This document shows, one piece after another, positions 26,895 through 35,826 of a stretch of DNA of 64,000 nt. The notes under the pieces were generated by a model. The model made no database searches. It was not told where the DNA came from and was given only the letters and a program-made list of their open reading frames with translations. The stretch is taken from the NCBI RefSeq assembly GCF_000374585.1, contig NZ_KB894654.1, positions 48,841 through 112,840 on the forward strand, written 5' to 3'. The first letter of the stretch is position 1; every line of letters begins with the position of its first letter. The position numbers were made by a program, and so were the translations under genes. The DNA is from Phocaeicola barnesiae DSM 18169 = JCM 13652 (lineage in GTDB: Bacteria; Bacteroidota; Bacteroidia; Bacteroidales; Bacteroidaceae).

Positions 26895-29345
26895 TTATTC
26901 AGCCTCGTTGACCAAGACATTCTTGATTTCCCAGGTAGGAGCCGCACTGCTAGAGCTCTTGTAGATGAACGCAAGGCGTACTACCTGACCTACATAACTG
27001 CTCAGGCTATAAGGACCGACCTTGTAGAAATCCCAACTCTGACCGTCAGACCACTGGGTTTCGTCCACTTCCAGGGTTTCCCAGGTAGCCGTTTCCACAT
27101 TGTCGACATAATCGGTAGAAACCTTCACCATCATGTATTCAGAAATCGGATTGCCGTTCAGGTATCTATGGGCTTCCTCGAACGACAGCTGCGGAGCCAT
27201 GGCTTCCGATAAGTCGATGGCCGGAGTCAGCAACCAGCTTTCTGTTTCATAGTTGGTATTGTTCATAAAGGCAGAAGCCTTCCAACCGTAGCTGGCATCG
27301 CTCTTCCATACATAGCTGACACCTGTCAACGCTACATCCTGTACCGTAAATCCACCGTCACTGCCACCAGTCAGTGCCTCGTCCAGATAAACACCGGCCT
27401 GTGCGGTATAACTTCCGTCGGCAGCCTTTTCAAAGATTGTCGTACGGGTAGAGTAATTGGTAGAGACAGCCCAAGTACCGTTGAATGTATATTCCTCTAC
27501 AATCGGGTCGGCATCTGCCGCATTCTTGTAGACCACAGCTACCTGATCACCTTTCGCCGCATACGGGAATTTCTGAGTCAGATAAACCGGGAAGATAACA
27601 GACGGTTTGGAAACATATTCTGTACCCAGTTCCGCATAGAACTTCGGATCGGCAACCAATACATTGACATCTTCCTTCGAATATTCCACCCAAGCACCAT
27701 CGGTGTAGACATAAAGAGCAGAAGAGTTGGCATAAGCGCCTGATGCACGGCTCATTCTCAACAGGGCAGCTTCCACTTCGTTTTCAGCGACTTCCTTGAA
27801 CAGACATACATCCCAATATTTCGCATCCTTTTCCTGTACCAGGGTACTCTTGAGTTCAACAGTAGGTGCACAGGCATCCGTACTCTTGTAAACAAAGGCA
27901 ACCACAATCTTCTTGCCCTTGAACGCACTCAAATCGATACGCTGGTCGGTGAAGTCCCATGAACTTCCGATGCCCGAAGCATCGTAAGCGACATCGGTCC
28001 ATGTAGCGGCAGCCACATCACCCGTGTAGTCCGAAGCAACCTTCACCTGGAAGAAATCCGTAGCCCTGTTACCGCTCAGGAAATTCAGTGCCAGGTTGAA
28101 AGACAATACCGGAGCCGTAGCTTCCGACAGGTCAATTTCAGAAGAAACCACATAACTTTCAGAAGCCAGATTCTTACCACCTACGTATGCCGAACCTTTA
28201 TAATAACCGTATGAATCGATTTTCCATACATAGGTAGAACCCTCCGGCAGCGTTACATCCTTGATGGAGAACTTACCGGTTTCAGTAGTCATCGGATCAG
28301 AAAAATAAGCATAGCTGGATTCCGGATAACATCCGTAACTGTATTTGTCATTGATATAAGTCAGCTTCACTGTCTTGTCCTTCTCTACATTCTTCAAGGC
28401 GAATGTACCGTCACCGTTGCTGTTCAGCACCCATTCCGCACCTTCTGTCGGCACTGTCTCGCTTACATTGAAGCTATTGTAGGTACCACTCATGTAGATA
28501 TACTTGGACCAACCGTTCAACAAAGTAAAGCCCTTTTCGGTCTTGCCCAGTGTCACCACCTGTTCCGCTCCGTCGGCGTTGGCAATCACTCCGTTTTCAC
28601 CTACCGTAATCGGAGCCGGATTCATATAGCCATAATTGTTGCTTTCCTTATCCAGTTTACCGAACGGATAATAGTTGCCGTCATCGGCCTTGGCAGCAAT
28701 CACATAATTACCGGCCTCTCCATCGAAGGAAGTAACCTGCTGGTAGACCATCGGGATAACGGAACCGCCGCCTGCACTCGGCTCAAATTCCGAATAAGCA
28801 TAGTTGACTGCCACCATATCGCCTTCGGCAGGCTTGTCGATTTTAGCGGCCAACACTTCAGGCAATTTCTTCAGAGTTGACGGAGAAAGGTAAGTAGCTG
28901 TAGCCGTTTCACCCCACACATTCCGGTAATCGGCATTCACCAACGTATATTCCTTCAGGTTCTTGAAGTCGGACAGATAAGTAGACGGTTCGCGATACAT
29001 GTTATAGGAAACAGAGAAACGGGAACCGGCATCGGCCTGCGGGTACTTTTCTGTAATGAAAGCCGGCAGGAACCATTCGGCTTCCGTCTTGCTGGCGAAA
29101 TACCGGTTTTTACCGATGGCCTCAAGAGCAGCTACGTATGTCCCGTTTTCCGGGTCTTTCGACAAGGCCACTTCCTTATTGGTCGCGTTATTGGCCACTG
29201 CCGCATAATCCGAAGCCTCCAATTTAATGGCAACTCCCTTCTTCACATCCGAAATCTGAGAGCCGATATTAAACTGGTCGTTATAGTCTTCGCACGCTGT
29301 CAAAGTAGCCAGCAATGCAGTTGATATAAATAATATTTTCTTCAT
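26895..29345 (-). CDS. Large lipoprotein with duplicated choice-of-anchor J-like domains
   Basis: 816 residues with a lipobox (LTAC, Cys18). Residues ~358-507 and ~665-813 are two copies of one beta-sandwich domain: each has SYVWKxD, then a line of the type ESxxxxxxIDLSEAxAPxLSF, WDF and a late VxFxYKSxxxxAPT-E-K. This is the choice-of-anchor J (cleaved adhesin-like) pattern. A second, smaller repeat (FLPAFITEKYPQADAG near 92-107, VIFPVYLTQKFPYAAKG near 583-599) suggests two duplicated modules. It lies 25 bp after a TonB receptor gene and so fills the place of a SusD-like surface partner, though it is not SusD-like. The ligand is unknown; the nuclease gene behind suggests nucleic acid. Confidence 0.8.
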   Translation of the reverse strand: MKKILFISTALLATLTACEDYNDQFNIGSQISDVKKGVAIKLEASDYAAVANNATNKEVALSKDPENGTYVAALEAIGKNRYFASKTEAEWFLPAFITEKYPQADAGSRFSVSYNMYREPSTYLSDFKNLKEYTLVNADYRNVWGETATATYLSPSTLKKLPEVLAAKIDKPAEGDMVAVNYAYSEFEPSAGGGSVIPMVYQQVTSFDGEAGNYVIAAKADDGNYYPFGKLDKESNNYGYMNPAPITVGENGVIANADGAEQVVTLGKTEKGFTLLNGWSKYIYMSGTYNSFNVSETVPTEGAEWVLNSNGDGTFALKNVEKDKTVKLTYINDKYSYGCYPESSYAYFSDPMTTETGKFSIKDVTLPEGSTYVWKIDSYGYYKGSAYVGGKNLASESYVVSSEIDLSEATAPVLSFNLALNFLSGNRATDFFQVKVASDYTGDVAAATWTDVAYDASGIGSSWDFTDQRIDLSAFKGKKIVVAFVYKSTDACAPTVELKSTLVQEKDAKYWDVCLFKEVAENEVEAALLRMSRASGAYANSSALYVYTDGAWVEYSKEDVNVLVADPKFYAELGTEYVSKPSVIFPVYLTQKFPYAAKGDQVAVVYKNAADADPIVEEYTFNGTWAVSTNYSTRTTIFEKAADGSYTAQAGVYLDEALTGGSDGGFTVQDVALTGVSYVWKSDASYGWKASAFMNNTNYETESWLLTPAIDLSEAMAPQLSFEEAHRYLNGNPISEYMMVKVSTDYVDNVETATWETLEVDETQWSDGQSWDFYKVGPYSLSSYVGQVVRLAFIYKSSSSAAPTWEIKNVLVNEAE

Positions 29346-29370
29346 AGATTCTTTGCTATTAAACAAGTGA

Positions 29371-32079
29371 TTAGAAGTTTACTCTCAGTCTCACACTATA
29401 AGTACGTCCGAAAGCGTAATAACAATAGATGGTTTCATCGGAAACAGTTCCTGAACGAGGATTGTAAGCCTTTGAAATATACTGGTAATCAAGCAGGTTG
29501 TTCACGTTACCAGAAAGAACAGCGTCCAATTTACCTAACTTGAAACGATAAGAAGCATTCATATCAATCTGGCTGGCTGCCGGAACCTTCCACGGATCGG
29601 CGATACTGATTTCCTGTCCCAGCTTCAAATCACTACCACTGAATGAATAGTAAGCATAGTTACGTCCGTAATAAGTCCAGTCTGCTCCTACACGGATAGA
29701 CTTGCCAATCTTGAATGTAGCGCCCAGTGCGGCGGTTGTCTGTGCAGAACCTCCCACACGTACGCCCTTCAGGTTGATGGAAGCCGATACATGGTCGGCA
29801 GCACCGATACCGCTGGCAGGCGTACCGTTTTCTGTCAGAGGAACTCCGGCGTCATCGTATGCGTAACCGGTAGCGTTGCTGTCCCATTTCCAGTCACCGA
29901 TTGAGAACATACCGTTGATGTCCAACCACTTCAGCGGAGTAATCTTCACATCCAGTTCCACACCTTTGTGCAAGGCGTTTACACCGGTCATGTTCATATA
30001 ATATTCGGTACGTTCCTGGTTGTCGAGCTGACCTGATTTGGTCATCGCCTTATCCAGCCACTTGGTCCAGTAGGCATTCACGTTGGCAGTCAGCCAGCTG
30101 TTGCGGAAACCATAACCCAATTCGAACGAAAGCACTTTCTCGTTCTTGGCATCCTTATTGATGGCATGACTGGCATTGGCCTGCATGAAAGCACCGTAAG
30201 AGAATTTCGGCGCACGGCTGATATAACCTAAATTGAAGAATACATTGTGATTGTCGGTAATGTTATAGTTCGCACCACCCTTGGCAGTAAAGCCGATGAA
30301 ACTGATGTTGTCTGATTTTGCATGAGCCTTGTCATAGAACAGACGGTCGTAACGCCAGTAAGTAGTGTTCGACAATGAACCGGCCACGAACGCAGACAAC
30401 TTGTCTTTGTTAAACTCTGTCTGGAAGAAGGCACCTTCCTGCAACACATGTCCGTCATAATCACGGTAAACAACGTCGCCTACCCCTAATTTCTGGTATT
30501 TCCACATCGGGTCGGCAGCCGCACTGTTGTTTTCGGGCAGCACATCTCCACGGGTAGAGTCCATGAAATACTGTCCTCCATACAAGTCAGAAATTTCATT
30601 GGTATGTGTACCTTTATAATAACGGAAATCCACACCGCCATAGAAATCGATGTATTTACCGAACTTGGTGGTATAGGTAGACAACAATCCGTACCAGTTG
30701 TGATAGTTCTTCGACAGACTCATGGCCAACATAGAACCGTATTCACTTTCCGCATTGATATCCTGGATGGCTCCGTAATCGAAAGTACCGTCCGGTTTAC
30801 GGAATTTAGTCTGCAGTGTACCGTAGTTGGCACCTCTCCAATCCTGATAAGAATATCCATAGTATTCGTTACCCTGTCCGGAATAACCGTAACCTCGACC
30901 GATAGAAACGTATGCCACTGTACTCAAAGAAGACTTTTCATTAATCTGCCACTGGTGGTTCAGACTGATCTGAGGCTTGTGGTAAGAATTGTATTCACTG
31001 GTTCTTCTGCGACCTTCGTTATCGAAACCGTAAGTAGAATTGTACTTATAGTTCTTGATACCATATACCTCTTCCGTCATCTTCCAGTCTGCGATAGTCA
31101 GGGCACCGTTACGCTGATAGTGAGTCTGCGGCGCGCCAAACACTGTAAATGACAACTGATGGGCATCATTCAATCGCTTGGAAATATTCAAGAAATAATT
31201 GTAACCTTCGAAATCCAGTCCCTGAGCGTATCCGTTACCCCAATTCTTGGAACCCAGCAAAGTCATGGCCCAGCCCGATTTGGTAAGTCCGGTAGAAACA
31301 CTGAACAGAATCTTGTTCATGCCATCGTTACCCAACGCATAAGATACGGTTCCACCTTTCTTGCTTTCCAGACTCTGTGTGATGATGTTGATGGTACCAC
31401 CGACAGAAGGAGCCGATACCTTCGAAGCACCCAGACCACGCTGCGTCTGCATGGTACGTGTCACATCGGTCAGTCCGGCCCAGTTTGACCAGTAGACACC
31501 CCCCCATTCCATATCGTTCATCGGGACACCATTCACCATGACAGCAATATTCTCATTGCCGAATCCACGCATATAGATTTCGGAGTCACCATAACCACCA
31601 CCATCTTTATTGGCATGAACACCCGGAGTAGATTTCAAGATTTCAGGAAATTCCTGTGTACCCAATTTTTCTTCGATGAAATCCATTGCAACGCTGGAAA
31701 CGGCTACCGGAGTCTTACGTGCCACAGCAATCTGCGAAGTGATGACCACATCGCCCAATACATGAGCATCGGGGTGCAGACGGACAGTTCCTAAATCGAC
31801 ATTACCTTTCTGGGTAACCTTCATCGTCTCGTCCTTATATCCCAGGTATTTGAATTCGACGGTTGCGCCCGAAGTGGTAATTTTCAACGTAAATAAACCG
31901 TCCATGTCGGTGACAGCACCTACCGTTTGTCCTTTGACCGAAACCGTTGCGCCAATCAGCGGCTCATCAGTTTCCGCATCTACGACCTTACCTTTCAATG
32001 TAGCCTGAGCTACAGCCGTTGCAATACTACATGTAAAAAGTACTGCAAACAAAAGGAAATGTTTCAGATGTTTTTTCAT
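29371..32079 (-). CDS. TonB-dependent outer-membrane receptor
   Basis: 902 residues. Signal peptide, then a carboxypeptidase-D-like regulatory domain (TLKGKVVDAETDEPLIGATVSVKGQTVGAVTDMDGLF), a plug domain (DVVITSQIAVARKTPVAVSSVAMDFIEEKLGTQEFPEILKSTPGVHA ... IYMRGFGNENIAVMVNGVPMNDMEWGGVYWSNWAGL), and a 22-strand-type barrel ending RTYSVRLRVNF. It moves ligand through the outer membrane with energy from TonB. It heads a minus-strand unit with an anchored lipoprotein and a NUC1 nuclease. The substrate is inferred, not shown. No SusD homologue is present. Confidence 0.93.
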   Translation of the reverse strand: MKKHLKHFLLFAVLFTCSIATAVAQATLKGKVVDAETDEPLIGATVSVKGQTVGAVTDMDGLFTLKITTSGATVEFKYLGYKDETMKVTQKGNVDLGTVRLHPDAHVLGDVVITSQIAVARKTPVAVSSVAMDFIEEKLGTQEFPEILKSTPGVHANKDGGGYGDSEIYMRGFGNENIAVMVNGVPMNDMEWGGVYWSNWAGLTDVTRTMQTQRGLGASKVSAPSVGGTINIITQSLESKKGGTVSYALGNDGMNKILFSVSTGLTKSGWAMTLLGSKNWGNGYAQGLDFEGYNYFLNISKRLNDAHQLSFTVFGAPQTHYQRNGALTIADWKMTEEVYGIKNYKYNSTYGFDNEGRRRTSEYNSYHKPQISLNHQWQINEKSSLSTVAYVSIGRGYGYSGQGNEYYGYSYQDWRGANYGTLQTKFRKPDGTFDYGAIQDINAESEYGSMLAMSLSKNYHNWYGLLSTYTTKFGKYIDFYGGVDFRYYKGTHTNEISDLYGGQYFMDSTRGDVLPENNSAAADPMWKYQKLGVGDVVYRDYDGHVLQEGAFFQTEFNKDKLSAFVAGSLSNTTYWRYDRLFYDKAHAKSDNISFIGFTAKGGANYNITDNHNVFFNLGYISRAPKFSYGAFMQANASHAINKDAKNEKVLSFELGYGFRNSWLTANVNAYWTKWLDKAMTKSGQLDNQERTEYYMNMTGVNALHKGVELDVKITPLKWLDINGMFSIGDWKWDSNATGYAYDDAGVPLTENGTPASGIGAADHVSASINLKGVRVGGSAQTTAALGATFKIGKSIRVGADWTYYGRNYAYYSFSGSDLKLGQEISIADPWKVPAASQIDMNASYRFKLGKLDAVLSGNVNNLLDYQYISKAYNPRSGTVSDETIYCYYAFGRTYSVRLRVNF

Positions 32080-32124
32080 AAGTCTATTTTAGCTTGTTTA
32101 ATGAATAAAAAACGAAAATGTATA

Positions 32125-32132
32125 CAAAAATA
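32125..32132 (-). promoter_or_regulatory. -7 element for the minus-strand TonB receptor
   Basis: TATTTTTG on the minus strand, 46 nt before the ATG at 32079. No clear -33 TTTG. Confidence 0.5.
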
Positions 32133-32433
32133 ACATTTCCAATGAGATATTTTATAACATTCTTATGGAAATTCGCCGCAGAAAGAAAAATTTAACAAAT
32201 ATTTGGCAACCATTCTTAAATCTTTACAGAAAAGCAGGTACCTATCCGAACGGAAGTACAGCCGATGTTTCATTTCCATTACACCGGAAACATCGTACCC
32301 AAAATGCCTAACTTGTTAAAAATAAATGTAAACACCCCATTACCAACGCACTAAATCCCATTTTTTCTGTAAAATATAAAGTTCATCGTTTGTTAAAAAC
32401 AAGTCAAAACCTCTGAATCAATAGGAAAATATG
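32133..32433. other. AT-rich region between the divergent TonB receptor genes
   Basis: About 300 bp with no coding potential. It contains a compound inverted repeat at 32237-32299 (inner GATGTTTC with GAAACATC; outer GGTAC with GTACC). This lies upstream of both recognised promoters and could be a binding region for a shared regulator. Confidence 0.4.
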
Positions 32434-32441
32434 TAAATTTG
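32434..32441 (+). promoter_or_regulatory. -7 element for the plus-strand TonB receptor
   Basis: TAAATTTG, 95 nt before the ATG at 32536. The leader is long but holds no structure I recognise. Confidence 0.5.
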
Positions 32442-32535
32442 CAGCGGAAAAAACGACAAAAACAACTAAGACTTGAATAAGCACTGACTTATCAGTCGAC
32501 AAAACAATATATCTTTTTTCTATAAACTAACAGTT

Positions 32536-35500
32536 ATGTCAAATCAATCAAAATTCTGGTTGGCGGCACTGACCCCTGCCATCGCAGTATGTGTCAATGC
32601 ACAGGTAACAACTTCCGCACTCAGTGGAAAAGTTATCGATGAAAACAAAGAACCAGTAATCGGAGCTACTGTGGTAGCCGTACATGAACCTTCCGGTACC
32701 CTTTATGGTGCCGTAACCAACGTAGACGGACGCTACACCATCCAAGGTATGCGTACTGGAGGACCGTACAAAATTGAAATCTCTTATGTGGGTTATCAGA
32801 AAACTGCCTACACAGACCTCTATCTGGAACTGGGTAATACCCTCAGCCTGAACGCTGACCTGCACCCGAGTTCAGAACTGCTGGACGAAGTAGTGGTAGT
32901 GGCCGATGCCAAAGCCAACGCCGGAGCAGCCCACAACTTCTCTACACAGAAAATCGAAAACACTCCGACCGTCGACCGTAACGTGTATGACATCGTGAAG
33001 AACATGCCGATGGCCATGACTTCAAAGAACGGAGGTATCACATTCGCCGGTTCAAACAACCGTTACAACAGTTTCCAGATTGACGGTACCGTAAGTAACG
33101 ACGTATTCGGATTGTCAGCATCCGGAACAAACGGCGGCCAGACAGGTGCCAACCCGATTTCCATGGACGCTATCCAGGAAATCCAGGTAGTCGTAGCTCC
33201 TTACGACGTTCGCCAGAGCGGATTTACCGGAGGTGGTATCAACGCCATTACCAAGCAAGGTACCAACACCACTCACGGTTCTGCCTACACTTACTTCAAC
33301 AACCAGAACATGTATGGCAAATACAGTGCCGTACGCGATTACGAAAAATCTCCGCTTACCCAGCAGTACACCCGTACCTTCGGAGGTACATTGGGCGGTG
33401 CCATCGTAAAGGACAAACTGTTCTACTTCGTCAGCGCAGAAGCCAAGAAAGAATCTTACCCGTCAAGTATCTATCCGGGATATACAACCTCTTACCTCAC
33501 TTCCGACCAGGCCAAACAAATAGCAGATGCCTACTATGACATGACAGGCTTCCAGGAAGGTTACTCACAACGTAACATCGACAACAAGTCATTCGGCCTG
33601 TTGGCACGTATCGACTGGAACATCAACCAGAACCATAAACTGGCTTTACGCTACCAGCACAACAACTCATACGATGACAACTACGGAGTAGGTTCAACCA
33701 GCTACATGTTCGAAAACAGCGGCTACCGCATGAACAACAAGACAAACTCTATCGTAGCCGAGTTGACTTCTCACCTGGGGCAGAGCCTGTACAATGAATT
33801 CCGTGCTTCTGCCAGCTATATCCGCGACCATCGTGACGTAGCTTACCAAGGTCCGACTGTTCAGATTAAAAACATTCCGGCACCGGACGGTACAAACATC
33901 ACCGCCAACATCGGTACAGAATATTCTTCCGGAGCCAACTACCTGGATCAGGATATCTACACATTCGAAGATAACCTTTCCTGGTATCTGGGTAACCATA
34001 CACTGACTTTCGGTACCCACAATGAAATCTACAAGATGACCAATCTTTTCATCCAGGCTTCCAACGGCTCATGGTACTACAATTCATTGGAGGATTTCAT
34101 TGCTGACAGACCTTACCAGTACAGCTATAAGTATACAGACCCGGCTCTTACAGGTGGTAACACCAAATGGGCTCCGACCATGAAATCCGGTCAGTTCGGA
34201 TTCTATGCACAGGACAAGTGGGATATCAGCAACAACTTCAACCTGACCTACGGATTGCGTATCGATATTCCGGTCATCTTCAACGACCCGACTACAAACG
34301 ATGCCTTCAACGAATTTGCTGAAGCACAGAACCTGAACGCACGCGTCGGTCAGAACCCGAGTGCCAAAGTCCTGTTCTCACCGCGTGTAGGTTTCCGCTG
34401 GTATACAGACGATTCACACAACACCCTGCTCCGCGGCGGTATCGGTATCTTTACCGGACGTGTACCGTTCGTATGGTTGTCCAACGCTTTCAACAACACA
34501 GGTATGGAAAGCAAGGGTACCACAATCACTCCTGAAGACAAAGACGGTAACTATACCTACGATGCACCGAAATTAGGAGAATATGCAGACAATCCGTTAG
34601 GAGCTGCCACTTCACAGAGCGGTGCCTCAGCAAAACCTGATATCGTAACCGTAGACAAGAACTTCAAATACCCGCAGGTATTCCGTGCTAATCTGGCATT
34701 GGAACAGAGACTGCCGGGCGATGTGAAAATGACCCTCGAAGGTATCTATTCAAAAACCATGAACAACGTATTCTTCGAGAACCTGGCCCTGACTCAAAGC
34801 GGCAACAAAGTATATGCAGTAGCCGGCAACGAAGCTTCTGCAGCTCCTTACTACCAGTTCAACTCTGGTAACTACTACAGCATCATCAACCTGAAGAACA
34901 CCAACAAAGGATATACATACGCATTGTCTGCTTTGCTGGAGAAACATTTCAACTTCGGTCTGGACCTGTCGGCATCGTATACCTACGGACATGCAAAATC
35001 TGTAAACGACGGTACAAGCTCTGTAGCTTACTCTAACTGGAAGTACAACTACTCGGTAGACACCAACTCCGGAAACGAACTTGGTTTCTCTAAATTCGAT
35101 ATTCCTCACCGTGTAATGGTACAGGCTTCTTACACCAGTCCGAAATACTGGAACGGATGGACCAGCACAACGGTTTCTGTCATCTACAACGGATTCTCAG
35201 GCAGCCGCTACAGCTTGACCATGAATGAAAAATCTGACTACAACGGTGACAAATATTCCGGCAACTCTCTGTTGTACATCCCGACTGACGAGGAACTGAG
35301 CCAGATGAACTTCGTAGACATCACTGACAAACAAGGCAATGTAACGATGAGCGCCGATGAAAGCCGTCAAGCTTTCAAGCAGTGGATTGAAAACGACAGC
35401 TATGCCAAGAACCACAGAGGACAATACGCAGAACGTAATTCTAACCTGAGCAATTGGGAACATGAAATCGATTTGCACCTGGCACAGACTATCTACAACG

Positions 35501-35742
35501 TACAGGGAGTCGGAAAACTGGAATTCACATTCGATATCATCAACTTCGCCAACATGTTGAACAAGAAATGGGGAGCAAGCTATAGCTCAGCTTACAACTT
35601 ATCACCGCTGACTATGAACGGACTTTCTACAGATGCCGATGGAAACAAAATCGCATCGTTCTCTTACAACAAGGCCGAAATCCAGAAGAGCGACATCAGC
35701 TCACGTTGGCACTGCCAGGTGGGCGTAAGACTGACTTTCTAA
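32536..35742 (+). CDS. Oar-like TonB-dependent receptor
   Basis: 1068 residues. Signal peptide ending CVNAQ, a carboxypeptidase-like domain (SALSGKVIDENKEPVIGATV), a plug with the motif QEIQVVVAPYDVRQSGFTGGGINAITKQGTN and a large barrel ending WHCQVGVRLTF. The long form without a SusD partner matches Oar-like receptors of Bacteroidetes. Codon use is strongly biased (GTA, GGT, AAC, TAC), suggesting high expression. A terminator follows, then a nucleotide pyrophosphatase gene 84 bp downstream. It is divergent from the other receptor unit. Confidence 0.93.
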   Translation: MSNQSKFWLAALTPAIAVCVNAQVTTSALSGKVIDENKEPVIGATVVAVHEPSGTLYGAVTNVDGRYTIQGMRTGGPYKIEISYVGYQKTAYTDLYLELGNTLSLNADLHPSSELLDEVVVVADAKANAGAAHNFSTQKIENTPTVDRNVYDIVKNMPMAMTSKNGGITFAGSNNRYNSFQIDGTVSNDVFGLSASGTNGGQTGANPISMDAIQEIQVVVAPYDVRQSGFTGGGINAITKQGTNTTHGSAYTYFNNQNMYGKYSAVRDYEKSPLTQQYTRTFGGTLGGAIVKDKLFYFVSAEAKKESYPSSIYPGYTTSYLTSDQAKQIADAYYDMTGFQEGYSQRNIDNKSFGLLARIDWNINQNHKLALRYQHNNSYDDNYGVGSTSYMFENSGYRMNNKTNSIVAELTSHLGQSLYNEFRASASYIRDHRDVAYQGPTVQIKNIPAPDGTNITANIGTEYSSGANYLDQDIYTFEDNLSWYLGNHTLTFGTHNEIYKMTNLFIQASNGSWYYNSLEDFIADRPYQYSYKYTDPALTGGNTKWAPTMKSGQFGFYAQDKWDISNNFNLTYGLRIDIPVIFNDPTTNDAFNEFAEAQNLNARVGQNPSAKVLFSPRVGFRWYTDDSHNTLLRGGIGIFTGRVPFVWLSNAFNNTGMESKGTTITPEDKDGNYTYDAPKLGEYADNPLGAATSQSGASAKPDIVTVDKNFKYPQVFRANLALEQRLPGDVKMTLEGIYSKTMNNVFFENLALTQSGNKVYAVAGNEASAAPYYQFNSGNYYSIINLKNTNKGYTYALSALLEKHFNFGLDLSASYTYGHAKSVNDGTSSVAYSNWKYNYSVDTNSGNELGFSKFDIPHRVMVQASYTSPKYWNGWTSTTVSVIYNGFSGSRYSLTMNEKSDYNGDKYSGNSLLYIPTDEELSQMNFVDITDKQGNVTMSADESRQAFKQWIENDSYAKNHRGQYAERNSNLSNWEHEIDLHLAQTIYNVQGVGKLEFTFDIINFANMLNKKWGASYSSAYNLSPLTMNGLSTDADGNKIASFSYNKAEIQKSDISSRWHCQVGVRLTF

Positions 35743-35762
35743 TGAAAGACTAATCCTTACAT

Positions 35763-35806
35763 AAAGGTGTATTGCCCTGTCTTGTGGGCAATACACCTTT
35801 CTTTTT
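35763..35806 (+). terminator. Intrinsic terminator between receptor and nucleotide pyrophosphatase genes
   Basis: A perfect 15-bp stem (arms 35763-35777 and 35786-35800) with an 8-nt loop, then five T. It lies 20 nt before the next ATG, with no room for a promoter, so the downstream gene probably depends on read-through. Confidence 0.9.
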
Positions 35807-35826
35807 ATCACCCTAAAAAAAGACTT

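Noticed and set aside
29371..35742. A SusC/SusD glycan utilisation locus
   Set aside because: The receptors have SusC-like N-terminal domains, but no SusD homologue, glycosidase or hybrid two-component regulator lies nearby.
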